64,000 bases of DNA from Kutzneria buriramensis (GTDB lineage Bacteria > Actinomycetota > Actinomycetes > Mycobacteriales > Pseudonocardiaceae): the NCBI RefSeq assembly GCF_003387475.1, contig NZ_QUNO01000021.1, forward strand, positions 171,897-235,896. Direction: 5' to 3'. The notes beneath the pieces were generated by a model that made no database searches, was not told the origin of the DNA, and saw only the letters and a program-made list of their open reading frames with translations. The position numbers were made by a program, and so were the translations under genes. This document shows positions 25,102 to 34,426 of the stretch, in pieces (position 1 is the first letter of the stretch; every line of letters begins with the position of its first letter).

Positions 25102-26080
25102 TTGCATCGGTCTGCTCGATGAGGCGATCGAACGCGGAGTTCAGCTCGGCGTCGACGGCGCGCAACCGGGGTTCCTTGTCGTGGTGCGCGACGAGCTCCC
25201 GGGCGCCCTCGGCGAACGACACCGTCGGCGCGAAGCCCGGCACCAGGGCGCGCAGCTTGCCGGGGTCGAAGAGCATCGAGTGCCGGAAGTCGTGTTCCAG
25301 CACGTCCCGCCAGCCGGGCAGCACCTCGGCGATGGACTCGCTGGACCGGTGCCGCAGCACCGGTTCCCGCACGCCGGCCGCCTCGGCCAGGGTGAGGTGG
25401 ATCTGGTCCCAGGTCAGGATGTCGCCGGACACGACGTTGACGGACTCGCCGACCGCGTGCCCGTTGCCGAGCAGCGGCACGAACGCCCGGGCGAAGTCCC
25501 GGGAGTGCATCAAGGTCCACAGCGAGGTGCCGTCGCCGTGCACGACCACCGGTCTACCGGCGCGCATCCGGTCGATGGCGGTCCAGCCGGCCAGCACCGG
25601 CACCACGGTCCGGTCGTACACGTGCGCCGGCCGCACGATGGTCAGCGGGAAACCGCCCTCCCGGTAAGCGTTCTCCAGGAACACCTCGCAGGCGATCTTG
25701 TTGCGCGGGTAGTCGAACACCGGCTGCCGGCGTGGCGTCGACTCGGTGACCGGCAGCTGTGGCACCGGTCGCGCGAACACCGAACAGGTGCTGATGAAGA
25801 CGTACTGCCCGGTCCGCCCGGCGAACACCTCGGGATGGGCCCGCACGTCGTCCGGGGTGAAGCCGACCCAGTTCACGACCGCGTCGAACTCCGCGCCGCC
25901 CAACGCCTCCCGCAGCTGGTCGCCGTCACGGACGTCGGCCCGCAGCTCGCGGACGCCCGGCGGCGGCTGCCGGCGAGGCTCGGTGCGCGTGACGATGGTG
26001 ACGTCCAGGCCGGACGCCACCGCCTCGTCCGCGCAGGCGGAGCCGATCATGCCGGCCCCGCCCAGGAACAGCACCTTCAT
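25091..26080 (-). CDS. NAD-dependent epimerase/dehydratase family protein
   Basis: 329 residues of the extended short-chain dehydrogenase type. The N-terminal Rossmann motif is GGAGMIGS, the catalytic pair is YPRNK (YxxxK), and the Ser/Thr partner lies in VFISTCSVF. It likely oxidises, epimerises or dehydrates a sugar or sugar derivative. Its ATG overlaps the stop of the TIM-barrel gene by 4 nt, placing it at the end of the import operon, and its own stop lies inside the GntR operator. Confidence 0.85.
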   Translation of the reverse strand: MKVLFLGGAGMIGSACADEAVASGLDVTIVTRTEPRRQPPPGVRELRADVRDGDQLREALGGAEFDAVVNWVGFTPDDVRAHPEVFAGRTGQYVFISTCSVFARPVPQLPVTESTPRRQPVFDYPRNKIACEVFLENAYREGGFPLTIVRPAHVYDRTVVPVLAGWTAIDRMRAGRPVVVHGDGTSLWTLMHSRDFARAFVPLLGNGHAVGESVNVVSGDILTWDQIHLTLAEAAGVREPVLRHRSSESIAEVLPGWRDVLEHDFRHSMLFDPGKLRALVPGFAPTVSFAEGARELVAHHDKEPRLRAVDAELNSAFDRLIEQTDARPK

Positions 26081-26841
26081 CGCGCCCCCAGCGAGAGTCC
26101 GTTGCCGACCAGATGGTCATAGCTGCGTCGCAGCGCCTCGAACGTGTCGATGTGCAGGCGCTCCAGCTCGACGATGTGCCAGCGCAGCCCGGACGGCACG
26201 GAAAGCGTTCGCCGCCAGTCGATCCGCCCCTCGCCGATCGGCACCATCACGTCGTCGGAGTAGCTCACCGCCGGGCCGTCCTTGACGTGCACGAACCGGG
26301 CCCGCTCGCCCAGCCGGGCGAGGATCTCCGCCGGATCCGCGCCGCCCAGCACGGCCCAGTACGCGTCCAGCTCCACCAGCACCCGGTCGTCCAGCTCCGC
26401 GAGCAGCAGGTCGTAGGCCTGCACGCCGTCGAAGAACTGCGAGAACTCGGCGAAGTGGTTGTGGTAAGCGATTTCCATGCCCCGCGCCGCCGCGTGCTCG
26501 GCGGCCACGTTCACCCGCTCCACGCCGCGCTTGACCGCGTCGGGGGAGTCGAACTCCTTCCGTTCCATGCTCCACACCAGGACCTCGGCGCCCAGCTCCT
26601 GGTTCTGGTCGAGGATGGCCTCCGCGTCCGGGCCGGCCGGGAACGGCGCGTGCGCGCTCGTCACGGCCAGCCCGGACGCGGCCAGCGCGTCCCGCACGCG
26701 CGCCGGTCCGAAGTGCTCGACCAGGCCGTAGGTCTCGACGCCCCGATAGCCGATCTCGGCCAGCCGGGCGAACGTGCCGTCGAGATCGGCGCGGGCCTGG
26801 TCGAGCACGGTGTACGCCATCACGGCGATGTCCGCGGTCAC
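26077..26841 (-). CDS. Sugar phosphate isomerase/epimerase (xylose-isomerase-like TIM barrel)
   Basis: 254 residues from GTG 26841, chosen because it overlaps the binding-protein stop as GTGA; ATG 26820 is a shorter alternative. AP-endonuclease-2/xylose-isomerase-like TIM barrel with probable metal ligands in [22 protein letters not shown] and HVKDG. Such enzymes isomerise or epimerise free or keto sugars. It is co-translated with the importer and the epimerase gene, so it likely acts early on the imported sugar. Confidence 0.85.
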   Translation of the reverse strand: MTADIAVMAYTVLDQARADLDGTFARLAEIGYRGVETYGLVEHFGPARVRDALAASGLAVTSAHAPFPAGPDAEAILDQNQELGAEVLVWSMERKEFDSPDAVKRGVERVNVAAEHAAARGMEIAYHNHFAEFSQFFDGVQAYDLLLAELDDRVLVELDAYWAVLGGADPAEILARLGERARFVHVKDGPAVSYSDDVMVPIGEGRIDWRRTLSVPSGLRWHIVELERLHIDTFEALRRSYDHLVGNGLSLGAR

Positions 26842-28481
26842 GCCGGCTTCAACCTCAGCGCCACCACGACGTTGGGCACCGCGGTGAAGTAGGGGTTGTC
26901 CGGGTCGGGAAAGCCGGTCACCCGCTTGGTGCTCCAGCTGCTGTAGGAGCCCCAGTAGAACATCGGGATCCACGGCAGCTTCTCGACGAACACCGTCTCG
27001 ATCTTGTCCAGGATCTGCTGCCGCTGCTCGTCGGTGGTGGCGAGCGGGTACTGCTTGAACAGCGCGGCCGCCTCGTCGTCCTTGAACCGCTCGATGTTCT
27101 GGAACGACGGCGTGGCCTGCCCGATCGGGTAGTACAGGTTCGGGTTCATCGTGTCGTTGTAGAAGGAGAACGCACGCGGCGGCGAGCTCACCGGATAGCC
27201 CATCGTCGAGTCGAAGTCGCCCTTGGCCGTGCGCGGGTTGATGTCGTCGACGGTGGTCGTGTCGATGTTCAGCTTGATGCCGATGTCCTTGAGCTGCGAC
27301 ACCAGCACCTGCACGCGTGCGGCGATCTCCGTGTAGGAGGCCGGGAAGCTGCAGCTGAACTCGACCCGCTTGCCGTCCTTGGCGTAGTAGCCGTCGCTGC
27401 CCTTGGCGTAGCCGGCGGCCTGGAGCGTCTGCTCCGCCTTCGCCTTGTCCTCCACGAAACCCACGCTCTTGTACTGCGCGGACACCGCCGACTGGTAGGT
27501 CGGCAGCGGCAGGCCGGTGATGCTCGTCGCGGGCTGCTCACCGCTGGCCGCGGCCACCTGCTTCCGGTTCACGCCGAGGCTGATCGCCTTGCGCACCGCG
27601 ATGTCCGACAGCGGCCACCGCTCCAGGTTCGGGATCAGACCGTCGGTGCCGGCCCGCGGCGCCCAGAAGTGGTAGTTCGGGCTCTTGGACGTGAAGGTCT
27701 TGTCCGCGTTGGCGATGTAGGCGCCGGCCCAGTCGGCCTGGCCCTGCACCATCGCGTTGGTGATGGTGGAGTTGTCCTTGTACGGCACGAACCGAATGGC
27801 CGAGATCTGCGCCTTGTCCTGCCAGTAGTCGTCGTTGCGCACCAGCAGCAGGCTCTGCGGGGAGAACTGGCCGACCTTGAACGCGCCGGTGCCGACCGGA
27901 TTCGGGTCCTGGTAGGTGGTCGGGTCCTTGACCGACTCCCACAGGTGCTTGGCCACGATCGGCGCGGACACGATGCTCGGGAACAGCTGCTCGGACGGGT
28001 CCTTGAAGGTGAACACGACCTTGTTCGGGGCCGGCGAGCTGACGTCGCCGGCCGGCACGCCCTGGAGGTTCAGCGCCGGGTACTTGGCCAGCAGCTGGTA
28101 GGAGAACACCACGTCGTCGGCGGAGAACTCCTTGCCGTCGGTCCACTTCACCTTGTCCTGCAAGGTGACCGTGAGCGTCTTGTTGTCGTCGGACCACGCC
28201 CACGACCTGGCCAGCCAGGGGATGTCCTTGCCGATGTCGGCGGTGTTGATCTGCACCAGCGGCTCGTAGATGAAGGAGCCGTTGTAGGTGACGCCGAGCG
28301 CGGTGTTCTCCAGGAACGGGTTGAACACCTGGGTGAGGTTGTCGGACTGGCCGGCGACGGTGATCGTCGAAGTGCCGCCGGACGACGAGCCGCCGCCCGA
28401 CGAGCAGGAGGCCAGCGCGAGACCGCCCGCGGTGGCGATCATCCCCGCCAGCAGGCTCCTTCTGGTGATCTGGGTGTTCAC
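26838..28481 (-). CDS. ABC transporter substrate-binding lipoprotein, family 5
   Basis: 547 residues. The N-terminus combines a twin-arginine pair (TRRSLLAG) with a lipobox (LASC, Cys near 26) and a Gly/Ser linker. The body is a family-5 (DppA/OppA-like) extracellular binding protein with typical motifs such as [18 protein letters not shown] and [11 protein letters not shown]. Family-5 proteins bind peptides, nickel or oligosaccharides. Surrounded by glycosidase, kinase and isomerase genes, this one is likelier to bind an oligosaccharide, which is inference. It overlaps the ATPase gene by 4 nt. Confidence 0.9.
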   Translation of the reverse strand: MNTQITRRSLLAGMIATAGGLALASCSSGGGSSSGGTSTITVAGQSDNLTQVFNPFLENTALGVTYNGSFIYEPLVQINTADIGKDIPWLARSWAWSDDNKTLTVTLQDKVKWTDGKEFSADDVVFSYQLLAKYPALNLQGVPAGDVSSPAPNKVVFTFKDPSEQLFPSIVSAPIVAKHLWESVKDPTTYQDPNPVGTGAFKVGQFSPQSLLLVRNDDYWQDKAQISAIRFVPYKDNSTITNAMVQGQADWAGAYIANADKTFTSKSPNYHFWAPRAGTDGLIPNLERWPLSDIAVRKAISLGVNRKQVAAASGEQPATSITGLPLPTYQSAVSAQYKSVGFVEDKAKAEQTLQAAGYAKGSDGYYAKDGKRVEFSCSFPASYTEIAARVQVLVSQLKDIGIKLNIDTTTVDDINPRTAKGDFDSTMGYPVSSPPRAFSFYNDTMNPNLYYPIGQATPSFQNIERFKDDEAAALFKQYPLATTDEQRQQILDKIETVFVEKLPWIPMFYWGSYSSWSTKRVTGFPDPDNPYFTAVPNVVVALRLKPA

Positions 28482-29494
28482 GAGGCATCAGGCCTTTCTG
28501 ACGCGGCGGGCTCAGGCTTGTCCGCGTACAGCCAGCACCGCGTGGTGTGGCCGTCGGCGAGTTCGAAGGTCGGCGGCGTTTCCTGCTTGCAGCGATCCAG
28601 GGCGAACGGGCAGCGCGGGTGGAACCGGCAGCCGCTCGGCGGCGTGATCAGGCTCGGCGGCTGGCCGATGTCCCGGATCCGCTCGGTGTCCACACGGGAC
28701 GGGTCCGGCGCGGAGGAGATCAGCAGCTTGGTGTACGGGTGCGCGGCCTGCTGGGTGACGGTCTCCGACGGGCCGGTCTCCACGATCTCGCCGGCGTACA
28801 TCACGGCGGTGTCGGTGGCGAAGTACCGGGCGGAGGCGATGTCGTGGGTGACGTAGAGCATCGCCACCTCGCGCTCCTCGGTGAGACGCCGCAACAGGTT
28901 CAGGATCCCCAGCCGGATGGAGACGTCCAAACTGGACACCGGCTCGTCGGCGAGGAACACCTCCGGGCTGGCGGCCAGGGCACGGGCGATGGACACCCGC
29001 TGGAGCTGTCCGCCGGACAGCTCGTGCGGGAACTTCTCGGTGAACTGCCGTGGCGGCACCAGATTGGTCTGCGTCAGCAGGTCGTCGATCACCGCGAGCT
29101 GCGCGTCGCCGCGCTTGTCGGCGTGGTGGATCGACACCGCCCGCTTGAGCGTGCTGGCGATGGAGGCGACCGGGTTGAAGGAGGCGAACGGGTCCTGAAG
29201 GATCAGCTGCACCTTGCTGACGTGGTCACGGAACGCCTTGCCGCTGGTGGCGCGCACCGGCTGGCCGTGCAGCCGGATCTCGCCGCTGGTCACCGGGTAC
29301 AGCTGGGCCAGCAGCCTGGCCAAAGTGGACTTTCCGGAGCCGGATTCACCCACCAGCGCGGTGATCCGGCCGGCGTACAGCTTCAGCGACACGTTGTCCA
29401 CGGCGTGCACGACCCGCCCGGCGCCGCGCTTGAGCAGGCCACGGACCGGGAAGTGCTTCGTGACGTCGACGGCCTCCAGCACCGGGGCGCTCAT
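28478..29494 (-). CDS. ABC transporter ATP-binding protein, OppF/DppF type
   Basis: 338 residues. Walker [10 protein letters not shown], signature LSGGQLQR, Walker B VFLADEP and the H-loop THD are all intact. The C-terminal oligopeptide-transporter extension (about 250-320) has the cysteine pattern [14 protein letters not shown] associated with an iron-sulfur or structural site. It powers the importer together with the ATPase half of the upstream fusion protein and is linked to both neighbours by 4-nt overlaps. Confidence 0.92.
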   Translation of the reverse strand: MSAPVLEAVDVTKHFPVRGLLKRGAGRVVHAVDNVSLKLYAGRITALVGESGSGKSTLARLLAQLYPVTSGEIRLHGQPVRATSGKAFRDHVSKVQLILQDPFASFNPVASIASTLKRAVSIHHADKRGDAQLAVIDDLLTQTNLVPPRQFTEKFPHELSGGQLQRVSIARALAASPEVFLADEPVSSLDVSIRLGILNLLRRLTEEREVAMLYVTHDIASARYFATDTAVMYAGEIVETGPSETVTQQAAHPYTKLLISSAPDPSRVDTERIRDIGQPPSLITPPSGCRFHPRCPFALDRCKQETPPTFELADGHTTRCWLYADKPEPAASERPDAS

Positions 29495-31482
29495 GCGGTC
29501 TCACCAATCGTGACGGCGTGCTCCTCGTCGTACCGCAGGCAGGCCGCCGACGAGGAGCCGATCTGGTACAGGCTCGGCGAACGCTCGGCGCAGGCGTCGA
29601 ACGCGACCGGGCAACGCGGCCGGAACGAGCAGCCGCTGGGCAGTCGCCGCAGGTCCGGCGGCGAGCCGGGAATGCCGGTGAGCTCCTTCTTGGGGCCGCT
29701 GAGCGTGGGGAAGGAGGCCAGCAGGCCGCGGCTGTACGGGTGCTGCGGGCGCTCGTGGAAGTCCTGCGCGGGAGCCAGCTCGACGATCCGGCCGCCGTAC
29801 ATCACGGCGATGGTGTCGGACATCTCGATCAGCAGCGACAGGTCGTGGGTGATGAACACGACGGAGAAGCCGAGCCGATCCTTCAGCTCCATGATCTTGT
29901 CGATGATCTGCCGCTGGATCACCACGTCCAGCGCGGTGGTCGGCTCGTCCATGACGATGATCTCCGGGTCGAGGGCCAGCCCGACCGCGATCATCGCCCG
30001 CTGCCGCATGCCGCCGGACAGCTCGTGCGGGTAGGAATTGGCGCGGTCGGCCGGAATTCCCACGATGCCCAGCAGCTCGACCACGCGGGCGGCCCGCTCC
30101 GGGGCGGTGCTGCCCGGCCGGTGCGCGACGAGTGCGTCCTCGATCTGGGCGCCGATCCGCATCACCGGGTTCAGGGCGTGCATCGCGGACTGGAAGACGA
30201 TGGACAGTTCCTCCCAGCGGAAGGAGCGCAGCTCGTCGGAGTCCATCGCGAGCACGTCCACAGTGGACCCGTCCGGCTGCGTGTACCGGATCTCGCCCTG
30301 CGGGATCTCCGCCGGCGGCTTGTGCAGCCGGGTGATCGCGTAGGCCAGCGTGGACTTGCCGGAGCCGGACTCGCCGGCGATGCCGAGGACTTCCCCCCGC
30401 CTCAAGGTGAACGAGACATCGTCGACGGCGGTGACGACGCCGTAGTTCACCTTGAGGTGGCGGACGTCCAGGATCACGTCCGTGCTGCCGGCCGGACGAA
30501 GTCGACGATCCTGGACGCCGCGCCTGACCCGCTTGCCGCGACCAGCGCGTTTGCGGGACACCTGGGCACGCTGCGCCTTCAACGTGGCGATGCCGGCCTG
30601 GCGCAGTCGGGGGTTGATGAACTCGTCGATGCCGAAGTTGACCAGCGACAGGGCGGTGCCGATCAGCGCGATCGCCAGCCCGGCCGGGCCGAACCACCAC
30701 CAGGAGCCGGTCAGCAGCGCGCTGTCGGCCTGCGCCCAGTAGAGGATCGTGCCCCAGGACCACTGGGTGACGTCGGTCAGGCCGAGGAACGCGAGGCTGG
30801 CCTGGGTGAGGATGGCGGCGGTCACCGTGCCCAGGAACGACGCCGCGATCACCGCGAGCTGGTTGGGCAGGATGTCCCGCAGGATGATCTTCGACGTGCG
30901 CTCGCCGGTGGCCCGCGCCGCCTCCACGAAGTCCCGCTTGCGCAACGACAACGTCTGGGCGCGCAGCACCCGCGCGCCCCAGGCCCAGCCGGTCAGCGAG
31001 ATCACCAGGATGATGCCGAGCGACCCGCTGTGCGGCAGGTAGGCGGCGAGGATGATGGTCAGCGGCAGGCCCGGCAGCACCAGGAACACGTTGGCCAGCA
31101 AGGAAAGGAGCTCGTCGCTGACGCCGCCGAGGTAGCCGGCGGTGACGCCGACCAGCACGGACAGCACGGTCGTGACCACCGCCGAGCCGAGGCCGACGAA
31201 CATGGACGCCTGCGCCCCGTAGAGCATCTGGGACAGGATGTCCTGGCCGTTCTGGGTGGTGCCCAGCCAGTGGTCGAACGACGGGGGAGCGGTGGCCGCG
31301 TCGGTGACCGCGGACGGGTCGTACGGCGCGATCCACGGCCCGATCACCGCCAGCACGCAGAAGATCAGGGTGATGACCACGCCGGTCAGGGTCAGCGGCG
31401 AGCGCAGGGCGCGCAGCCACAGCCGGCCGGCCCGCGGCTCGACCTGGTCGGCCTCGGCGAGGACCGCGGGTTGCATGGCCAT
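29491..31482 (-). CDS. DppC-DppD fusion: ABC permease joined to ATP-binding protein
   Basis: 663 residues in one uninterrupted frame. The N-terminal 315 residues form a DppC-type permease with about six membrane helices and the EAA loop ([25 protein letters not shown]). A basic linker follows (about 315-345), then a DppD-type ATPase with [24 protein letters not shown] and THD plus the CSFRPRCP cysteine tail. No ribosome site precedes any internal start, so a true fusion is likely; actinobacteria are known to have this arrangement. The start overlaps the upstream permease stop (TGATG). Confidence 0.88.
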   Translation of the reverse strand: MAMQPAVLAEADQVEPRAGRLWLRALRSPLTLTGVVITLIFCVLAVIGPWIAPYDPSAVTDAATAPPSFDHWLGTTQNGQDILSQMLYGAQASMFVGLGSAVVTTVLSVLVGVTAGYLGGVSDELLSLLANVFLVLPGLPLTIILAAYLPHSGSLGIILVISLTGWAWGARVLRAQTLSLRKRDFVEAARATGERTSKIILRDILPNQLAVIAASFLGTVTAAILTQASLAFLGLTDVTQWSWGTILYWAQADSALLTGSWWWFGPAGLAIALIGTALSLVNFGIDEFINPRLRQAGIATLKAQRAQVSRKRAGRGKRVRRGVQDRRLRPAGSTDVILDVRHLKVNYGVVTAVDDVSFTLRRGEVLGIAGESGSGKSTLAYAITRLHKPPAEIPQGEIRYTQPDGSTVDVLAMDSDELRSFRWEELSIVFQSAMHALNPVMRIGAQIEDALVAHRPGSTAPERAARVVELLGIVGIPADRANSYPHELSGGMRQRAMIAVGLALDPEIIVMDEPTTALDVVIQRQIIDKIMELKDRLGFSVVFITHDLSLLIEMSDTIAVMYGGRIVELAPAQDFHERPQHPYSRGLLASFPTLSGPKKELTGIPGSPPDLRRLPSGCSFRPRCPVAFDACAERSPSLYQIGSSSAACLRYDEEHAVTIGETA

Positions 31483-32456
31483 CAGCCCTCCCTCGTCCTC
31501 GGGTCGAGGAACACGTAGACGACGTCGGCGATCAGGTTGGCGATCAGCACCATCACCGTGATCAGCAGGAAGATGGCCGACATCAGCGGGTAGTCCGCGG
31601 CCTGCGCGGCTTTGAACAGGGTCGTGCCGAGACCCGGGTAGTTGAAGACGACCTCGGTGACGATGGAGCCGCCGATCACGAAGCCCAGCGACATCGCGAA
31701 GCCCGACAGCGACGGCAGCATGGCGTTGCGGGCGGCGTAGGAGTACATGATCCGGCGCCGCGACAGGCCCTTGGCCTCGGCCAGCCGGACGTAGTCCTCG
31801 GACAGCGTGGTCACCATCATGTTCCGCATGCCGATCAGCCAGCCGCCGACCGAGGTGATCACGATGGTGGCCGCCGGCAGCACCGCGTAATACAGCACGC
31901 TGGCGACGAAGTCGCCGGAGAAGCCGATGGTGGTGTCCACGGAGTAGCCGCCGGACAGCGGGAACCAGTTCAGCGTGATGGCGAAGACCAGCACGATGAT
32001 GATGGCGAACCAGAAGTAGGGGATGGACGACAGGAAGGTCGTCGCCGGGATCAGCGAGTCCAGCCAGCTGCCGCGCCTCCAGCCGGCGAGGATGCCCAGG
32101 CCGGTGCCGATCACGAAGCCGAGCACGGTGCAGGCGGTGATCAGGCCCAGCGTCCAGAACATGCTCTGGCCCAGGACGGTGCCGACGTCGGCCGGGTAGT
32201 AGGCGTAGGAGATGCCGAAGTCGCCGGTCAGGATGCTGTGCCAGTAGCTGAGGTACTGGCTCCACAGGCTGGCGTCGGGCTGGCCGAACAGCACGCGCAG
32301 CGCCTGGATGGCGGCCGGGTTGAGCTTGCCGTGGAACTGGTTGATCAGGTGTTCGGCCGGGTCGCCGGGCATGATCCGCGGGATCAGGAAGTTCAGGCTG
32401 ATCGCGACCCACGCCGTGAGCACGTAGAAGCCGAGCTTCCTGAGCACCGTGCGCAT
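31482..32456 (-). CDS. ABC transporter permease, DppB type
   Basis: 324 residues from ATG 32456, with GGGAG upstream at suitable distance; the open frame extends further without support. Six membrane helices, the N-terminal family pattern FLIPRIMPGDPAE, and the EAA-type loop VRLAEAKGLSRRRIMYSYAARNA. It is the first gene of the minus-strand import operon that runs through to the epimerase. The promoter region is shared with a divergent dehydrogenase and contains repeated ATACCA motifs. Confidence 0.92.
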   Translation of the reverse strand: MRTVLRKLGFYVLTAWVAISLNFLIPRIMPGDPAEHLINQFHGKLNPAAIQALRVLFGQPDASLWSQYLSYWHSILTGDFGISYAYYPADVGTVLGQSMFWTLGLITACTVLGFVIGTGLGILAGWRRGSWLDSLIPATTFLSSIPYFWFAIIIVLVFAITLNWFPLSGGYSVDTTIGFSGDFVASVLYYAVLPAATIVITSVGGWLIGMRNMMVTTLSEDYVRLAEAKGLSRRRIMYSYAARNAMLPSLSGFAMSLGFVIGGSIVTEVVFNYPGLGTTLFKAAQAADYPLMSAIFLLITVMVLIANLIADVVYVFLDPRTREG

Positions 32457-32491
32457 GGCTCGGCTCCCTTCCCGCCCGGACGGACGACGTA

Positions 32492-32637
32492 CCAGATGCA
32501 TACCACGGCATACCAGACTGGCCAGGCGGCAGGCCGGTGTCTAGCGGCCGAACAGAGTAGTGACGCTCCGAAAACGCGGTGCGAGGATCGTCGGCGGCGC
32601 TCGGGCGTGCGACAGGTCACCAATCCACCGCATACCA
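32492..32637. promoter_or_regulatory. ATACCA repeats between importer operon and dehydrogenase
   Basis: The half-site ATACCA occurs at 32500, 32510 (10 nt apart, same helical face) and 32632, within GCATACCA in each case. The first two lie just upstream of the permease start, the third 24 nt before the dehydrogenase ATG. They match the arm of the palindrome at 25077, indicating common control by one or both GntR proteins. Confidence 0.5.
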
Positions 32638-32660
32638 CTTCAAACCACTCGGAGACGAGC

Positions 32661-33569
32661 ATGAGACTCAGCCAGCTGGTCGGCCCGCGCACGTCGAAGG
32701 TCGTGGAGTTGCCGGATCCGGCGCCGGCGGCGGACCAGGTGCTGGTCGAGGTGCTGGCGTGCGGCGTGTGCACCTCGGACCTGTCGGCCTGGCAGGACCA
32801 CGACTCGGGCTCACCCCCGACGCGGCTCGGGCACGAGATCGCCGGCCGGATCGCCGCCGTCGGATCCGATGCCACGCGATGGTCCGTCGGCGATTTGGTC
32901 ACCGGCCTGGGCGGCGAGGGCTTCGCGTCGCGGGCCGTGATGGATGCCCACACGGTCCTGCCGATTCCCGTCGGCATCGAGCCCGCGCACGCGCTGGGCG
33001 AACCCGTCGCCGTGCTGGAGGAAGCGCTCTCCCGGTCGCCCATCACCGCTGGTAGTCGCGTTGCGGTGGTCGGCCTCGGCTTCATGGGGCTCGGCCTGGT
33101 GCAGCTGGCCAAGCGGCACGCCCCGGGCCTGCTCGTCGGCGTCGACCCCGATCCGGCTCGCCGTGGGAGGGCACTCTCCCTGGGCGCGGACGCCACCTAC
33201 GGCCTGGACGACCTGCCCGCCGACTTCGACGTGGTGCTGGAGGCCACCGGCGTGACCCCGGGCCTGACCACCGCCGGCAGCCTGGTCCGGTCGTTCGGCA
33301 CCCTCAACGTGATCGGCTACCACCACAGCGGCGACGCCAAGATGGACATGAACCTCTGGTACAAGGCCGTCACCGTGGTCAACGGGTTCTGCCCGGACCG
33401 GACCCGGACCATCGCCGCCATGGCCACCGCGCTGGACCTGATCGCCCAGCGGCGGTTCAGCTACGCCCCGCTGGTGACCCACCGATACCGCCTGGACCAG
33501 GTGGACGAGGCCTTCGCCGCGATGGAGGCGGCCGGTCCGGGCTTCGTGAAGGCTGTGGTGGGGGCCTGA
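32661..33569 (+). CDS. MDR-family dehydrogenase lacking the structural-zinc lobe
   Basis: 302 residues from ATG 32661 (GGAG 6 nt upstream). Catalytic-zinc motifs CGVCTSD and LGHE are present and the NAD-binding motif is GLGFMGLG. The four-cysteine structural-zinc cluster typical of sorbitol and alcohol dehydrogenases is absent, and the protein is correspondingly short. It may oxidise the sugar or polyol handled by this locus, in the manner of inositol- or sorbitol-dehydrogenase-like proteins. Divergent from the importer, and convergent with GntR 2 with a 4-nt gap. Confidence 0.85.
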   Translation: MRLSQLVGPRTSKVVELPDPAPAADQVLVEVLACGVCTSDLSAWQDHDSGSPPTRLGHEIAGRIAAVGSDATRWSVGDLVTGLGGEGFASRAVMDAHTVLPIPVGIEPAHALGEPVAVLEEALSRSPITAGSRVAVVGLGFMGLGLVQLAKRHAPGLLVGVDPDPARRGRALSLGADATYGLDDLPADFDVVLEATGVTPGLTTAGSLVRSFGTLNVIGYHHSGDAKMDMNLWYKAVTVVNGFCPDRTRTIAAMATALDLIAQRRFSYAPLVTHRYRLDQVDEAFAAMEAAGPGFVKAVVGA

Positions 33570-33573
33570 AACC

Positions 33574-34326
33574 TCACTGCGGCGCCCGGCTGAACGAGGT
33601 GCGCAGCCGGTAGCGCTCGCCGGCGTACCGGATGCTCGACATGAACAGCGGTTCCTGGTCCGCGTCGAGGGCGAGCTGGTGCATGACCAGCAGCGGCTCG
33701 CCCGGGGCGACCTCCAGGTGCCGGGCGGTCCGGTCGTCGGCCTTGGTGGCCTCGATGGTGGAGTCCGCGCGCACCGGCTCGACGCCCGCCTCGGCCAGCG
33801 TGGCGTACAGCGACCGTTCGGTGAAGTCGAGCTCGCCGAGCTCCGGCACCAGACCGAGCGGCAGCCGGGTGAGGTCCAGCCCGATCGGCACGTCGTTGAG
33901 CAGCCGGACCCGTTCGAGGCTGAACAGCGGCGTGCCGGGGGCGATGCCGAGCCGCTCGGCCTGGTCGATCGTCGCCGGGTCGATGCGGTTCTGCAGCACC
34001 CGCGAGTGCGGGGTGAGGCCCATCCGGGCGGCGGTCTCGGTGAAGGACTCGAGGGTGTTGGGCCATTCCTTCTTGGGCTGCGCGGTCTGGCTGACGTACC
34101 AGCCGCGGCCACGGGACGCGCTCAGCACGCCCTCCTCGACCAGGTGGCCGAGCGCGCGGCGCAGCGTCACCCGGCTGATGCCGAGCTGCTGGCAGAGCTC
34201 GCGTTCGGGGGCCAGCCGCATGCCGGGCTTGAGCACCCCGCGCTCGATCTCGCCCCGCACCAGCGCGACCGCCTGAATCCACAGCGGATCCGGATAGCCC
34301 GGCAGGACGGCGGAGGAGTCGCTCAT
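33574..34326 (-). CDS. GntR/HutC-family regulator 2
   Basis: 250 residues from ATG 34326. A close paralogue of the regulator at 24273: both contain LCQQL-ISRVTLR in the HTH, a GRGWYV wing, WPNTLESF at the linker and the UTRA ending RYRLRTSF. The locus thus carries two related repressors, one at each end of the importer. Conserved HTH residues suggest overlapping operator recognition (ATACCA sites), while differences in the UTRA domain suggest different effectors. Confidence 0.87.
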   Translation of the reverse strand: MSDSSAVLPGYPDPLWIQAVALVRGEIERGVLKPGMRLAPERELCQQLGISRVTLRRALGHLVEEGVLSASRGRGWYVSQTAQPKKEWPNTLESFTETAARMGLTPHSRVLQNRIDPATIDQAERLGIAPGTPLFSLERVRLLNDVPIGLDLTRLPLGLVPELGELDFTERSLYATLAEAGVEPVRADSTIEATKADDRTARHLEVAPGEPLLVMHQLALDADQEPLFMSSIRYAGERYRLRTSFSRAPQ

Positions 34327-34426
34327 GCTTCGGGAACCCCAAGTTCGGCGGCAGGTGTGGCGGGCGCTCCAGGATAGCGGCGGCGCAGGGCGCGTTCCAG
34401 CAGGCGCGCGGCCGGTCAACTAGGGT

